This document shows, in pieces, positions 18,346 to 34,848 of a DNA stretch of 63,830 nucleotides. Under the pieces are notes generated by a model. That model made no database searches. It had not been told where the DNA came from and was given only the letters and a program-made list of their open reading frames with translations. This DNA is from Mesostigma viride. Taxonomy: Eukaryota; Streptophyta; Mesostigmatophyceae; Mesostigmatales; Mesostigmataceae. Location of the stretch: the NCBI GenBank assembly GCA_009746045.1, contig RPFO01002152.1:1-63830 (forward strand). Reading direction: 5' to 3'. Position numbers and translations under genes: made by a program. Each line of letters begins with the position of its first letter. Position 1 is the stretch's first letter.

Positions 18346-19264
18346 CCATCTCCATTCATATTCATAATCCTGCACGACTCGAAAACGCGGACAAGATAAC
18401 GGCACGCTCGAGCTACCATGGTCCGGATTCTCCCGATTTCTGGCCTGCGCTGGTTGTCTCCTTGATATAGGCAACTCTCTCCGGTAAGAGATTTTTCGCA
18501 GTTTGGCTGTTTCGAAACGTTAATTAAGTGAGCTGCCTTCGGATCAGGAGACTCACACAGCCGCGAAATCATGCCAAAGGTCCTATGTTCGATCCCTTGC
18601 TGGTAGCTTCTGAGCTTTCTTATTTTCTGTATTCCGCGGAATCTCAGATTTGGGCCGCTAGCGTTTTCACGTTTGTTGCTTTCTGATCCGACGACAACGT
18701 TGTGGCTTGCTCGTGTGACATCTGGCGCATGGTGTGATTCATGTGTATGGGCTGCTTTGCCATAAGAGTGAGTGTTGGGTCATAAATCGTGTTCTACACA
18801 TTTGCTGCATGGACCGTTAGGTGCTGGTGAGCTCTTCCTTGTAGAATGGTGATGTCTATGTCAAGGATCTGATATCTTTTTTTTCTCTTGCATATTGTGT
18901 CGCGGTTTGCTTGGATTCATGCAGGCACCAAGAGAATGAAATGGGAGCGGTCAGCATGATGCCCTAGCAAGCGACCAGATTTGTTAACCAGCTGTCATCG
19001 TATTTGATGAAAGGCAATGACAGATTTGTCATAAAGCCATAACAGTGTTGTATAGATGATTCATTAAATGATCAATGGTTACAATTTCAGAACCGCCGCT
19101 GAATGGCTAGTATGATTTGATGGGTTCTTGACGGCCATAAACATTTATTATTTAAACACTATAATGAAAAGATTTTGATTGTTCGTGCTGTTTTGAACAG
19201 TGCAGTTGTTACTAGCACTGCCTGCATGTGGCTGCCACCATATTGCATTATGGGTGTGTTTCTC
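18346..19264. other. Non-coding spacer with dispersed-repeat word
   Basis: It contains CTGGTTGTCTCCTTGATAT near 18452, shared with the insertion at 13374 and with 39351, and a tRNA B-box-like GTTCGATCC near 18589 without a matching A box at the right distance. Otherwise AT-rich with no gene seen. Confidence 0.35.
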
Positions 19265-19610
19265 AGCGCTGTGTTTTTCTCACTTTTCTCACGTCCTGTT
19301 TTTTCTCACTTCTCGCCTCCTGTTTTTCTCACGTTTCTCGCCTCCTGTTTTTCTCACGTTTCTCACGTCCTGTTTTTTGAGATTTTTCTCACGTTTCTCA
19401 CGTCCTGTTTTTTGAGATTTTTCTCACGTTTCTCACGTCCTGTTTTTTGAGATTTTTCTCACGTTTCTCCGTTTCTCACCTTTTGGGGGCATCTCACCCG
19501 GGTGAGAAACGTGTTTTCTCACCCATTCTCACCCCGTTCTCACCCCGTTCTCACCCCATTTTCTCACTTTTCTCACCCTTTTATCACCCAATCTCACCCG
19601 GAGGAGCTCG
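19265..19610. repeat. TTTCTCA-rich low-complexity tract
   Basis: Repeats of TTTCTCAC, CGTCCTG and TTCTCACCC. It is the opposite-strand counterpart of the tract at 16400-16760; together with the zinc-gene copies they form an inverted arrangement about 4.7 kb across. Confidence 0.7.
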
Positions 19611-20290
19611 GGATGGCTGGCTGCAGGAGTGCAGCGGCAGGGGCGGGGCGAGGGCGTGACCCCCTCGCCTCGTCGTCCTCGCCGGCACTCGCCGGCTCGC
19701 GTGGGCGGCGACCATGCTCGTTCACAGCAGCCGGCTGGGGCTGGGGCTGGGGCTGGGGATCGCGGCGTCGCATTTGGCGTGCAATCTTGAAGCGCCATTG
19801 ATCGTCAAGGAATGCCCGGTCGATGGGCGCCCACCCATTCGCCACTTGTTGAGTTCCGCGCCATGCCCGGTTGTTAGGAAGTCGCATCACGCACATATTG
19901 CACTCGGCCGTGAACCTTGACATTGGTTCCCAGGTTACTCCGCCCCTGCGCCATGCGACTTGCATGTAGACAGGACCCGGTTGCTCGCCCATCATCATCC
20001 TGCGAGCGTCGACGATCCGGTTCATCTCGGCCGGTGTGATGGGCCCGTTAGGGCGGACCTCCTCGTCGATCCCATACACAATGCGTTCCGGTTTCTCCTT
20101 CGCTTTTTCGAGGTGCTGCAGCGCTGCGGCGACCGTGCGAATTACAGGCACGTTGGGGGCTGGGGGGGCGTTGCCAGGGATGGGGTTTGCTCGGCCAGCG
20201 CGTCAGGCAGCCATGGTCGTCGTAATGATTGGTCCAAGGTGCGACGCAGTGAGGGTTGCTGCATTCGTAAGGTCGTGTAGGCTTATTCAT
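19594..20290 (-). pseudogene. Virus-like Cys/Trp protein, frameshifted
   Basis: The start MNKPTRPYEC at 20290 encodes a short Cys/His-bearing segment (YECSNPHC, then HYDDHGC), and after a frame change near 20150-20170 in a G-run the adjacent frame continues 180 residues to 19594. That part has TVAAALQHLEKAKEKP, a WEPMSRFTAECNMC segment, a Pro-Gln repeat and a basic end. No family recognised. It is divergent from the gene at 20407 and shares its virus-like compact style. The C-terminal end overlaps the TTTCTCA-rich tract. Confidence 0.45.
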
Positions 20291-20406
20291 GCATTGTTTT
20301 TCGACCTTGAAATTGCGTTATGATTAGCATATCTCATAGAGAATGATGCATTATTGGACGTGGCATCCTACTCCATTGTACTCCTCTGTTTCGGGTTGCC
20401 AAGCTC

Positions 20407-20880
20407 GTGGTTGGCGACATCGTTTGTGGGATCTGCCGCAACACGCTCCTCGCCTCGTTTGTCGACAACAACGTGGTCCTCAGCAAGGCCATGCACCGCG
20501 GCACCCAGTATATGGAGTACAAGGGCCAGATCGATGAGGTGTTCCAGTACAACGAGGAACTCCACAAGATGGCAGAGCGCGCCCAGGACAACACGCACAC
20601 CGGCCCCATTGGCAAGCACTACTGGCCTCGAAGGCACTGCCAGAAGTGCGCCAAGCGCATCGACATCAACGTCCAGAACCTGTACGTCGCCCCAAGGCCC
20701 CGCTCTTTGGACGTTGACTTGGTCTGCCACGAGTGTGCCAAGTTCTGCAGCCTTGTTTCTGAGGCCGTCGCTTTCCCGGGCTACAGCCGCCCAAACAACC
20801 GGCTCAAGCGTAATGCAGAGGCCATGGGCTGCGTTCTTTACGATGTTGAGGGGTCCAACAAGCCCGATTTCACCGAGTAA
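20407..20880 (+). CDS. Virus-like CxxC zinc protein, possibly 5-prime truncated
   Basis: The open frame covers about 157 residues. It has CGIC near the start, then EELHKMAERAQ, CQKC and CHEC about 30 residues apart, and a polar C-terminus. The CQKC/CHEC module resembles the last module of the 369-residue repeat-arm protein. No ATG precedes the CGIC in frame, so the 5-prime end may be lost or spliced. AATAAA is at 20977-20982. A truncated inverted copy lies at 16147-16407. Its presence in the host-like interior suggests an older viral insertion or transposon capture. Confidence 0.55.
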   Translation: MVGDIVCGICRNTLLASFVDNNVVLSKAMHRGTQYMEYKGQIDEVFQYNEELHKMAERAQDNTHTGPIGKHYWPRRHCQKCAKRIDINVQNLYVAPRPRSLDVDLVCHECAKFCSLVSEAVAFPGYSRPNNRLKRNAEAMGCVLYDVEGSNKPDFTE

Positions 20881-20999
20881 GGTGTCAGCTGGGCACTTGA
20901 CCCATGCAGGCCCGTTGAGGCCACTGCCGATTTAGATCCGCCGATGTTGATTGGGACTTTTCTTGTTGTATATTGTAATAAATAAGACTCATTGCATGG

Positions 21000-21055
21000 A
21001 AATCCAACACCAATGCATACTTAGATAGGAATCCGCGGCCCGTGAATAGGAACTT
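21000..21055 (+). promoter_or_regulatory. Conserved post-polyA element, copy in interior
   Basis: Some 25 bp after AATAAA at 20977 come ATGCATACTTAGATAGG, CCGCGGCC and a GAATAGG end, the same order as after the viral genes at 3578 and 9107. It ties the interior zinc gene to the viral gene set. Confidence 0.4.
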
Positions 21056-22630
21056 AGACGGATATCCCACGGTACTAGGAATTCCCATGGTACTAGCGCC
21101 CGTCACAGGTACGGCCAGGTGGACGGACGGGGGGGCGGCGGGGTCACCCTAGGGTTTAGTGGACGAGTCTGAGAGTCCAGAAGTGCATATAGGACGGAAC
21201 CACGACCCGGGACTCGAATGTGGAGATGCACCCTCAGCGTAGTAGTGGTGTCAGAATGCCCTCTCAATCTTAACTCCAATGCATCGTATCAACGTGGCAT
21301 GCATGTTTGCCATGCCCTGATGGTAAGAAAGACCAACACGAAAGCTCTGGCACCTTGCACTTGGCATCAAAAACATCCTGCCGCGGTGAATCTCCCAAGG
21401 GACCCTTGGTCTTCTGACTGTAGGCATGACGAGCTGATACGGACCCTCCTGCATATTTTACTAGGGGCATGGGACATGAAACAAGCAAAACGTGGCGACT
21501 CTGTCTCAGTCACATATGCTACGACCACCCAAACTCTGACCCCTCGTCTTCATGGAAACCTGGCCCCAGCCCGTGTCATGTCCATTCCCCACCAATTCTC
21601 CCCAGCCAAATACAAACCTGCCCAAATCATACAACTTCAGACTTGAAGAATAAAAGTTCCCACGTCGCAACTTAAGGGAATTGGTTTTCTCTGAATGTAG
21701 CTTAATTAACGCATGCGGGAAACATAGGGCTGCTATGCCTTGGCGTGCGATGTGGAAGGCTGTCTGCGACATGGCTGACTAATCCGTTCTTTACAAGGCT
21801 TTCGGGCTTGCCTTATTCCCTTGAAAGACCCGGTTGTTTATATGGGTCGGCGATCATTGTTTAGTGGTCCAAGAAATTAATAGTAGGCTTTATTCGACTT
21901 GCTTGTCAAGATTCGTAACTGTTTTGTTGGTAGTGCGCCGGCTGTGAAGCTAGGGACCTGTAAGGTTGGCTAGTTGCTTAACGGATTCTTTAGTTGAATG
22001 TGTTTAGTAAGTCGTGATTCATTATTTTATAGTGGCCTCGGACCGGCCCAAGGGGTCGATGGGCGAGCTTTGTGCTTGGTGTTTTAAGGACCTTGTACAA
22101 TTACCTAGTAGTATACGCTTAACATACTATCCTAAGTGTGTGTGGCCACGCTAGTTCTTAGTGGCGTTTTCAGCACCATTTAGGCCGGTGAGTGACACAC
22201 GCCGCTGTTAATTGATTTAGGATGATGTAAGCTTGTGTGTTGGCAGACCATGCCTTAAGCAAACTAGGCAGGCAATGATCCGCCATGGTTTCTTTCCCTC
22301 CCTCCCACTCTGGAGGCTTCTTGCTTCGGCGTGCGGACTGAGAAACCTTATGGCCATTGTAACTGCTGCATTTGCGGCAGGGCTCCACTTATTGTTTCAA
22401 TCAAATGCTGGTCCTCTTGGGAGCTTAGTGATCTTAAACGTCATTCTTCAATGAAGCTGAGTCCAAATTCAAAGGACCAGAATCACCCATTACATTTTGC
22501 ACTCAAAGGATGATTCACCTGTGAAGATACCAGCCCGTGTGGGTGGGAAGCCAGCATGAGGATGCCAGGGCGAGGAGTACATCGGCTACAAGCCTAGGGG
22601 CACATCACATCAACGCAGAGGAATGAAATG
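21056..22630. other. Gene-free host-like stretch
   Basis: No coding frame with family resemblance, intron pattern or repeat unit stands out. The open frames present are short and of random composition. It may be the downstream region of the makorin-type gene. Confidence 0.4.
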
Positions 22631-22670
22631 AACAGTCATGCACACCCACCTGCCATCGCCCACCAGCATC

Positions 22671-28860
<6,190 letters not shown>

Positions 28861-29993
28861 CCCCCGCCCGCCCGCCCGCCAGCTGCGCTGCCACCGGTGG
28901 GGGCACAGCCCGCTCCCTGCCCGTCGCCAGCTGCCAGTGCCCCTGCCCCAGCATGGCCCCCCCTCATCCCGGCCGCCCGCCCTGCCTGGGTGCATACCTC
29001 CATCGGCCCACCCACGGGGCTACCCGCCCGCGCCTCGGCCGGCTGCCCCCCAGCGTTTGTGCCGGTGGCTGCCCCAACACTGCCACCCGCCACGGCCGCC
29101 GCCATGCACGCAGGGCACAGGCGAGGGCAGGTGAAGTTGGTGGCAACAAATGCCACAGGTCCCCCCAGCTGGCCCACCGCAGGGACCGCAAGGTCAGCCC
29201 GCTCAGCCCGCCCCTCCTCGGGTCGTGTGGCAGCACCCGCATCCACACGCGCCGGTCTCCCCCCATGCCCGGGCGGCACCTGGGGTGGCTGCCTGCCAGC
29301 ATCCGTACCGCACGCGTTGTTGCGGCAGGCAGCATCCCTAACCCCTGCTCCTCTACTGTCCGCGCCCGTGCCCCCTGCATCCCCGCCGGTGCGTGTGCCA
29401 ACAGTCAAGGCCGCGCCCTGCCTCACTGCCCCAGTGGCGCGGGTGCCCGCCACCGGCATGCGCGGCCAATCCTGTTCCGGCCACAAGCAGCGGCCAGCAG
29501 AGGCAGGGTGGCTACTGCCCACGTCACCAGGGGTGCCACACCAGGAGGTGGCTGCCGTGTCCGCAACATCCGCGCGGTTGGGTCCATAGGTTCCTGTGCG
29601 GGGCAGCGACGGGCCACCACCATGAGCCGCGCTCGCTACCCGTTGGCCCGCACTTGGTGCGACCCGGGCGCCACTGTCCAAGTTGCCCTCCCGCGGAGGC
29701 GACTGGCCCCCCTGCGGTGGTGGCTCCATCTCGCGCCAGCTGGCGTCAACGGTCCACGGGCAACCACCCAGCCAATCAACGGTGGACAGAGTAGCACGAA
29801 GCCATGGGAAGCCGCATGCGACGAGGTGAGTGGGCGGGCTAGTTCGCGGTGGGCTAGCTGCAACGACAAGGAAAGGGAAGAGAGGCGAGAAACAAGGGGC
29901 TGAAGAGGAGAAGGCAAGGAGGGGGGAGGGCAGGCGCAACAAGGCAATGGGGAAGGTCATGGAAGGGATTATGAGGGGTGGGGTGGACGAGGG

Positions 29994-30267
29994 GGGGAGG
30001 GAGGGAGGGAGGGAGGGAGGGAGGGAGGGAGGGAGGGAGGAGAGGGAGGGAGGGAGGGAGGGAGGGAGGGAGGGAGGAGGGAGGGAGGGAGGGAGGGAGG
30101 GAGGGAGGGAGGGAGGGAGGGAGGGAGGGAGGAGGGAGGGAGGGAGGGAGGGAGGGAGGGAGGGAGGGAGGGAGGGGGAGGGAGGAGGGAGGGAGGGAGG
30201 GAGGGAGGGAGGGAGGGAGGGAGGGAGGGAGGGAGGAGGGAGGGAGGGAGGGAGGGAGGGAGGGAGG
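29994..30267. repeat. (GGGA)n microsatellite
   Basis: GGGA units with occasional AGGA and GGGG interruptions. It produces the Ser-Pro-Leu-rich frames on the minus strand, which are not credible proteins. Confidence 0.9.
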
Positions 30268-30467
30268 CAAAAAAATGCCGGCAACACTGTAAACAGCCGC
30301 CCTCACAGATACATCCCAGGTGTTGGGAGGCCGAGCTGTCACAGTAACCTCTTACCTCGCACACATGAAGATGCGCAGTAGCAAAACACTGGTCATATCA
30401 TCAACCACGGTATTTACCATTAACCACAGAATATAATTAAACACCATGCCATGGAAAACCCGTGGTT

Positions 30468-31374
30468 CATGCCACCACGCACAGTCCTCCCACGTGTCGC
30501 GTTCATGCCATCACGCACAGTCCTCCCACGTGTCGCGTTCATGCCACCACGCACAGTCCTCCCACGTGTCGCGTTCATGCCACCACGCACAGTCCTCCCA
30601 CGTGTCGCGTTCATGCCACCACGCACAGTCCTCCCACGTGTCGCGTTCATGCCACCACGCACAGTCCTCCCACGTGTCGCGTTCATGCCACCACGCACAG
30701 TCCTCCCACGTGTCGCGTTCATGCCACCACGCACAGTCCTCCCAGGTGTCGCGTTCATGCCACCACGCACAGTCCTCCCACGTGTCGCGTTCATGCCATC
30801 ACGCACAGTCCTCCCACGTGTCGCGTTCATGCCACCACACACAGTCCTCCCACACGTCGCGTTCATGCCACCACGCACAGTCCTCCCACGTGTCACGTTC
30901 ATGCCACCACGCACAGTCCTCCCACGTGTCGCGTTCATGCCACCACGCACAGTCCTCCCACGTGTCGCGTTCATGCCACCACGCACAGTCCTCCCACGTG
31001 TCGCGTTCATGCCATCACGCACAGTCCTCCCACGTGTCGCGTTCATGCCACCACGCACAGTCCTCCCACGTGTCGCGTTCATGCCACCACGCACAGTCCT
31101 CCCACGTGTCGCGTTCATGCCACCACGCACAGTCCTCCCACGTGTCGCGTTCATGCCACCACGCACAGTCCTCCCACGTGTCGCGTTCATGCCACCACGC
31201 ACAGTCCTCCCACGTGTCGCGTTCATGCCATCACGCACAGTCCTCCCACGTGTCGCGTTCATGCCACCACGCACAGTCCTCCCACGTGTCGCGTTCATGC
31301 CACCACGCACAGTCCTCCCACGTGTCGCGTTCATGCCACCACGCACAGTCCTCCCACGTGTCGCGTTCATGCCA
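30468..31374. repeat. 36-bp minisatellite, ~25 copies
   Basis: The unit runs from TTCATGCCACCACGCACAGT to GTGTCGCG and is almost invariant; single-base variants such as CCATCACG recur. Its length is a multiple of three, so several frames stay open over 900 bp. There are no unique spacers between units. Confidence 0.9.
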
Positions 31375-31459
31375 GACAGATGGCAACCCGGGTGGGCGCC
31401 ACCTTCCTGGCGGTAGTAATAGCAGCGGCCCGCCACAGCTAGCCTTGGGACGCGTTATG

Positions 31460-31906
31460 TCCCAAGGCAGCCGCCAGCACGAGGGCAGGAGGAAGCAGTC
31501 AGCACGAGGGCAGGGGGCAGCCGCCAGCACGAGGGCAGGGGGAAGCAGTCAGCACGAGGGCAGGGGGCAGCCGCCAGCACGAGGGCAGGAGGAAGCAGTC
31601 AGCACGAGGGCAGGGGGCAGCCGCCAGCACGAGGGCAGGAGGAAGCAGTCAGCACGAGGGCAGGGGGCAGCCGCCAGCACGAGGGCAGGAGGAAGCAGTC
31701 AGCACGAGGGCAGGGGGCAGCCGCCAGCACGAGGGCAGGAGGAAGCAGTGAGCACGAGGGCAGGGGGCAGCCGCCAGCACGAGGGCAGGAGGAAGCAGTC
31801 AGCACGAGGGCAGGGGGCAGCCGCCAGCACGAGGGCAGGAGGAAGCAGTCAGCACGAGGGCAGGGGGAAGCAGCCAGCACGAGGGCAGGGGGCAGCAGTC
31901 AGCACG
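31460..31906. repeat. 50-bp minisatellite of two 25-bp halves, ~9 copies
   Basis: Halves start AGCCGCCAGCACGAGGGCAG and AGCAGTCAGCACGAGGGCAG and alternate. Confidence 0.9.
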
Positions 31907-32083
31907 AGCTAGACAGGCTGCGACAGCGTGGCACCTGGATTACCCATGCTTATACACACACAAGGCATGTCTCCATGAACATGGTTTCTCCATCCCCCTG
32001 CCGCCTGCTCATGCCAACCAACCACACCTCGGCAGCTCCTCACGCTGGCCACGCGGCCACCCACCACCCACCGCGCCACCCAC

Positions 32084-32458
32084 CCTTGCTCCACATGTGC
32101 ATCGGGCACGCCGCGCGCACTGCCACGCGGCACACGGGGCCGCCGCCGCCGCAGCGCCCTCGCATAGCTCAGCGGCTGCGCCCCCCCTTCCCCCTCACCC
32201 TCGCCCGAGCTGTCGCCCGCCGGCTCGTGGTCCTGCTCCGCCATGCTGCGCGAGAGGGCGTCCAGCGACGCGCTGTCGTACGCCGGGTGGGGCTGTGATA
32301 GTGGCAGCAACCAGCAGGGGTCCTCCCGCAGCACCGAGGGGTAGAGGCGCGACCAGGCGCCCCCCTCGCGCCGCCGCCGGTACTCGTAGTAGGGGATGAC
32401 AGAGGGACGCAGGAGGTCACTGCTGTGCAGGCCCAGGGTGTCGTCGTCGTCGCGCCAT
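32084..32458 (-). CDS. Possible upstream exon of the makorin-type gene
   Basis: A pyrimidine-rich acceptor ending CCTGCCAG precedes a minus-strand frame with WRDDDDTLGLHSSD, then VIPYYEYRRRR, then a Ser/Glu-rich stretch and PLSYARAL. A GT donor follows near 32084. The composition is coding-like and the position fits between N-terminal fingers and RING of a makorin, but the link to the RING exon is not proven. Confidence 0.35.
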
Positions 32459-32805
32459 CTGGCAGGTGGGACATGGCAAGGGACACGGTCGCGGGCGCCG
32501 GCGTGTGTGAGAGAGAAACATCGCATCATCGCATCTGCCACCACGCCATCATCGCATGAGCAGGCACGCCGCGCCCACGTGCCACATGCGTTGGATGCAC
32601 ACGCGAGTCTGGCGACATGGCTGGGCAGGGCGGCGGGCGCTTTAGTTTACAACAGCAACAGGGAGCACCACATGTAGGGTAGTAGACTGCACCTGCACCT
32701 TACATACTAGTCGTACGATACGGCAGGTGACGACGCGGTCATGAGTGCGCGGGCAGCTAGCTGCAGGTGCATGGCCCCGCGTCGCCGCGCGCGCTCACAG
32801 CCAAG

Positions 32806-32888
32806 TGCGGGCCAGCGGCGTGGTCCGCAACATGTGCGCAGCGAGGCGGGCCAGCAGCATGGTCCGCAACATGTGCGCAGCGAGGGGG
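32806..32888. repeat. Tandem duplication of a ~42-bp unit
   Basis: Two copies based on GGTCCGCAACATGTGCGCAG CGAG; no coding meaning seen. Confidence 0.7.
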
Positions 32889-32889
32889 C

Positions 32890-34440
32890 GCGGCGAGCAT
32901 GTGCGGAGCGACACGGGGCGACAGGGAGCAGGCACGCAGCTCACGAGGTGGGGACTGAAGGAGGGCAGGAGGGGAAGGCAGGGGGAGAAGCGGAGGGGTG
33001 AAACAAACGAGAGGTGGTCAGGCAGGCGGGTGTGTGGATGGGCAGGCAAAAGGGTGTGCGGGTGGTGGTGCAGGGAGGCCGGGGAGGCGAAACGCAGCGC
33101 CGAAGCGACAAGTGGGTGAATGGATGGAACAAAGGAAAAAAGAAAAAAAAGAATAACTGATCGGATGTCTGCCCAATGTGTCTGCACAACATGCGTAAAA
33201 CAAGCATGCAGGGTTCACGGACAGGAACGCCAAAATAAGAACGGACAAGCAAACGTGAATAGCCGTTTGCTTCGCCCTTGCGTGAGGGCAGCTCAGAGGA
33301 CATGTTTGCATAATCCCGAGTAAATTACAGATGCGCTACGACAAATCATTCTTTGCCGGGCCCACGGGAATTGCGCGGCGTAAGGGTTAAAAAATCATTA
33401 CTATTCAAGTGATCTTTTAAAAAAGCATCATGGAACCGAAAAACTTAAGCCGACGTAGGTGGGACGACATTATGAGCTTATCTCAGCACCCCAAAACATG
33501 TCCTAAAAAAGAAATTATTGCAGCTGTTTCTTGCTTGATCAGGAACAATTGACAACGTCAAACTACCCAAGCAAGCGAGAGTACCTGTAGCATTTTACAG
33601 GTAGCTTCTCCCAGACGTTCTCGCATGCAATGCAGCAACACTCCATTGAATTGCACACGGTGCCATTTTTCCTGCAGGAACACTCCATTGAGTGACAGCC
33701 ATGAAGGCAATTGCAAGAAACCGCCATGGGCCGCCTCGCAAATGCACTGCCCCCCTCTAAGCGGGGGACTTTGCTGCCACCCCTCAGTAACCACTTCAAC
33801 AGGTCAGTTCCTGCTAATCAAGCAAATAACGCAAAGCTAGATGGCTGACGTTGCTTTTCGTGCACCACAATTATGAGTGATTGTGGCTACTGTTGCCAGC
33901 CAACTGCCATGGCTGTGCATTACGTTCCACAGGCGTAGCACTTCGCAGTTCTAGTTTCTGCTGGCAATAGTCCGGCAACTACAAATTTTTGGCATGGACA
34001 CCATGACGTGGCCACTACCCAGTGCAGTGCCCACTCGGCCAGGCATGTACGCGTTTCCCCACATTTCGTTGTTGTTGTTGTTGTTGATTACCGGCTACCG
34101 TACATGGGCGCAGAGATTTGCTGTTAACGGCCGAGGGCCAGAATATGCACGAAACAGCATGCCACAACCAATTCGATAACTATCCTAGTACCATCCGATA
34201 TAATACTATATACCGGCCCTCGGCCACTATAGACTCTGCTGCCCATGTGCGGCGTGGGATTCTACTAACTAACTAACTAACTTGCACGGTTGCACCCGAC
34301 AAACGGACACGGTCATGACCGGCGTGGGATCCAACAGAAGATCCAACTGAAGTCTGATCCAACTGAAGTCTGAACTGAACCCGACAAACCATGCCCGGAA
34401 AAATATCAAGTAACGTGCGTGTTTCCAACTTGCCCGTTGA
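32890..34440. other. Spacer with a Cys-rich relic (about 33590-33740, minus)
   Basis: Most of this stretch shows no gene. On the minus strand near 33590-33740 a frame reads CNCLHGC, then CSCRKNGTVC and CIACEN, the Cys-rich pattern often found at the C-terminus of transposon-encoded proteins. A (GTT)n run is at about 34070-34088. Confidence 0.35.
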
Positions 34441-34448
34441 AACTCTAC

Positions 34449-34625
34449 GGCGGAGCCAATTTTCGGAAGAACCTCACCCTTCTGCTTGCAAATTCGGGAC
34501 AAATTCGGTGGATGGATGGATTGTCGGATTTTCATCCCCTATTCCTATGTTTTCTCACGTGTACGGCCTTATAAGCTTCGCCAATTCTGGCGAACCTAAC
34601 GGTTCTTCCGAAAATTGGCTCCGCC
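34449..34625. mobile_element. 177-bp MITE with perfect 25-bp TIRs
   Basis: The ends are exact inverted copies (GGCGGAGCCAATTTTCGGAA plus GAACC, 34449-34473 and 34601-34625). No coding capacity. No clear target duplication. It lies about 220 bp upstream of the TTL-family gene and could affect its promoter. Confidence 0.7.
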
Positions 34626-34848
34626 AGATTACTCTCTGTTGTTGTTGTTGTTGTTGTTGTTTCCCACGCCGCATTAATGTTACTGTCTGTAATGCCAGGG
34701 TAATGCCACAAAAAGTCTTGATACGTACACTTGGCAAAGTTGGCATGCTTGCATGCCGGGAAGGCGGGAACTGCCCACCATAATTCGCCACGATACAATT
34801 TGTTATCTTCGCGCTTCGTTCCATCGTCGCCTACAATTAGGAGCAAAT

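Noticed and set aside
29830-30381. Gly-Arg-Glu or Ser-Leu-Pro rich proteins
   Set aside because: Pure (GGGA)n translation.
30446-31912. 36-bp array as a CRISPR or a repeat protein
   Set aside because: Units are directly adjacent with no unique spacers, and three frames on the plus strand plus one on the minus are open simply because the unit is a multiple of three without stops.
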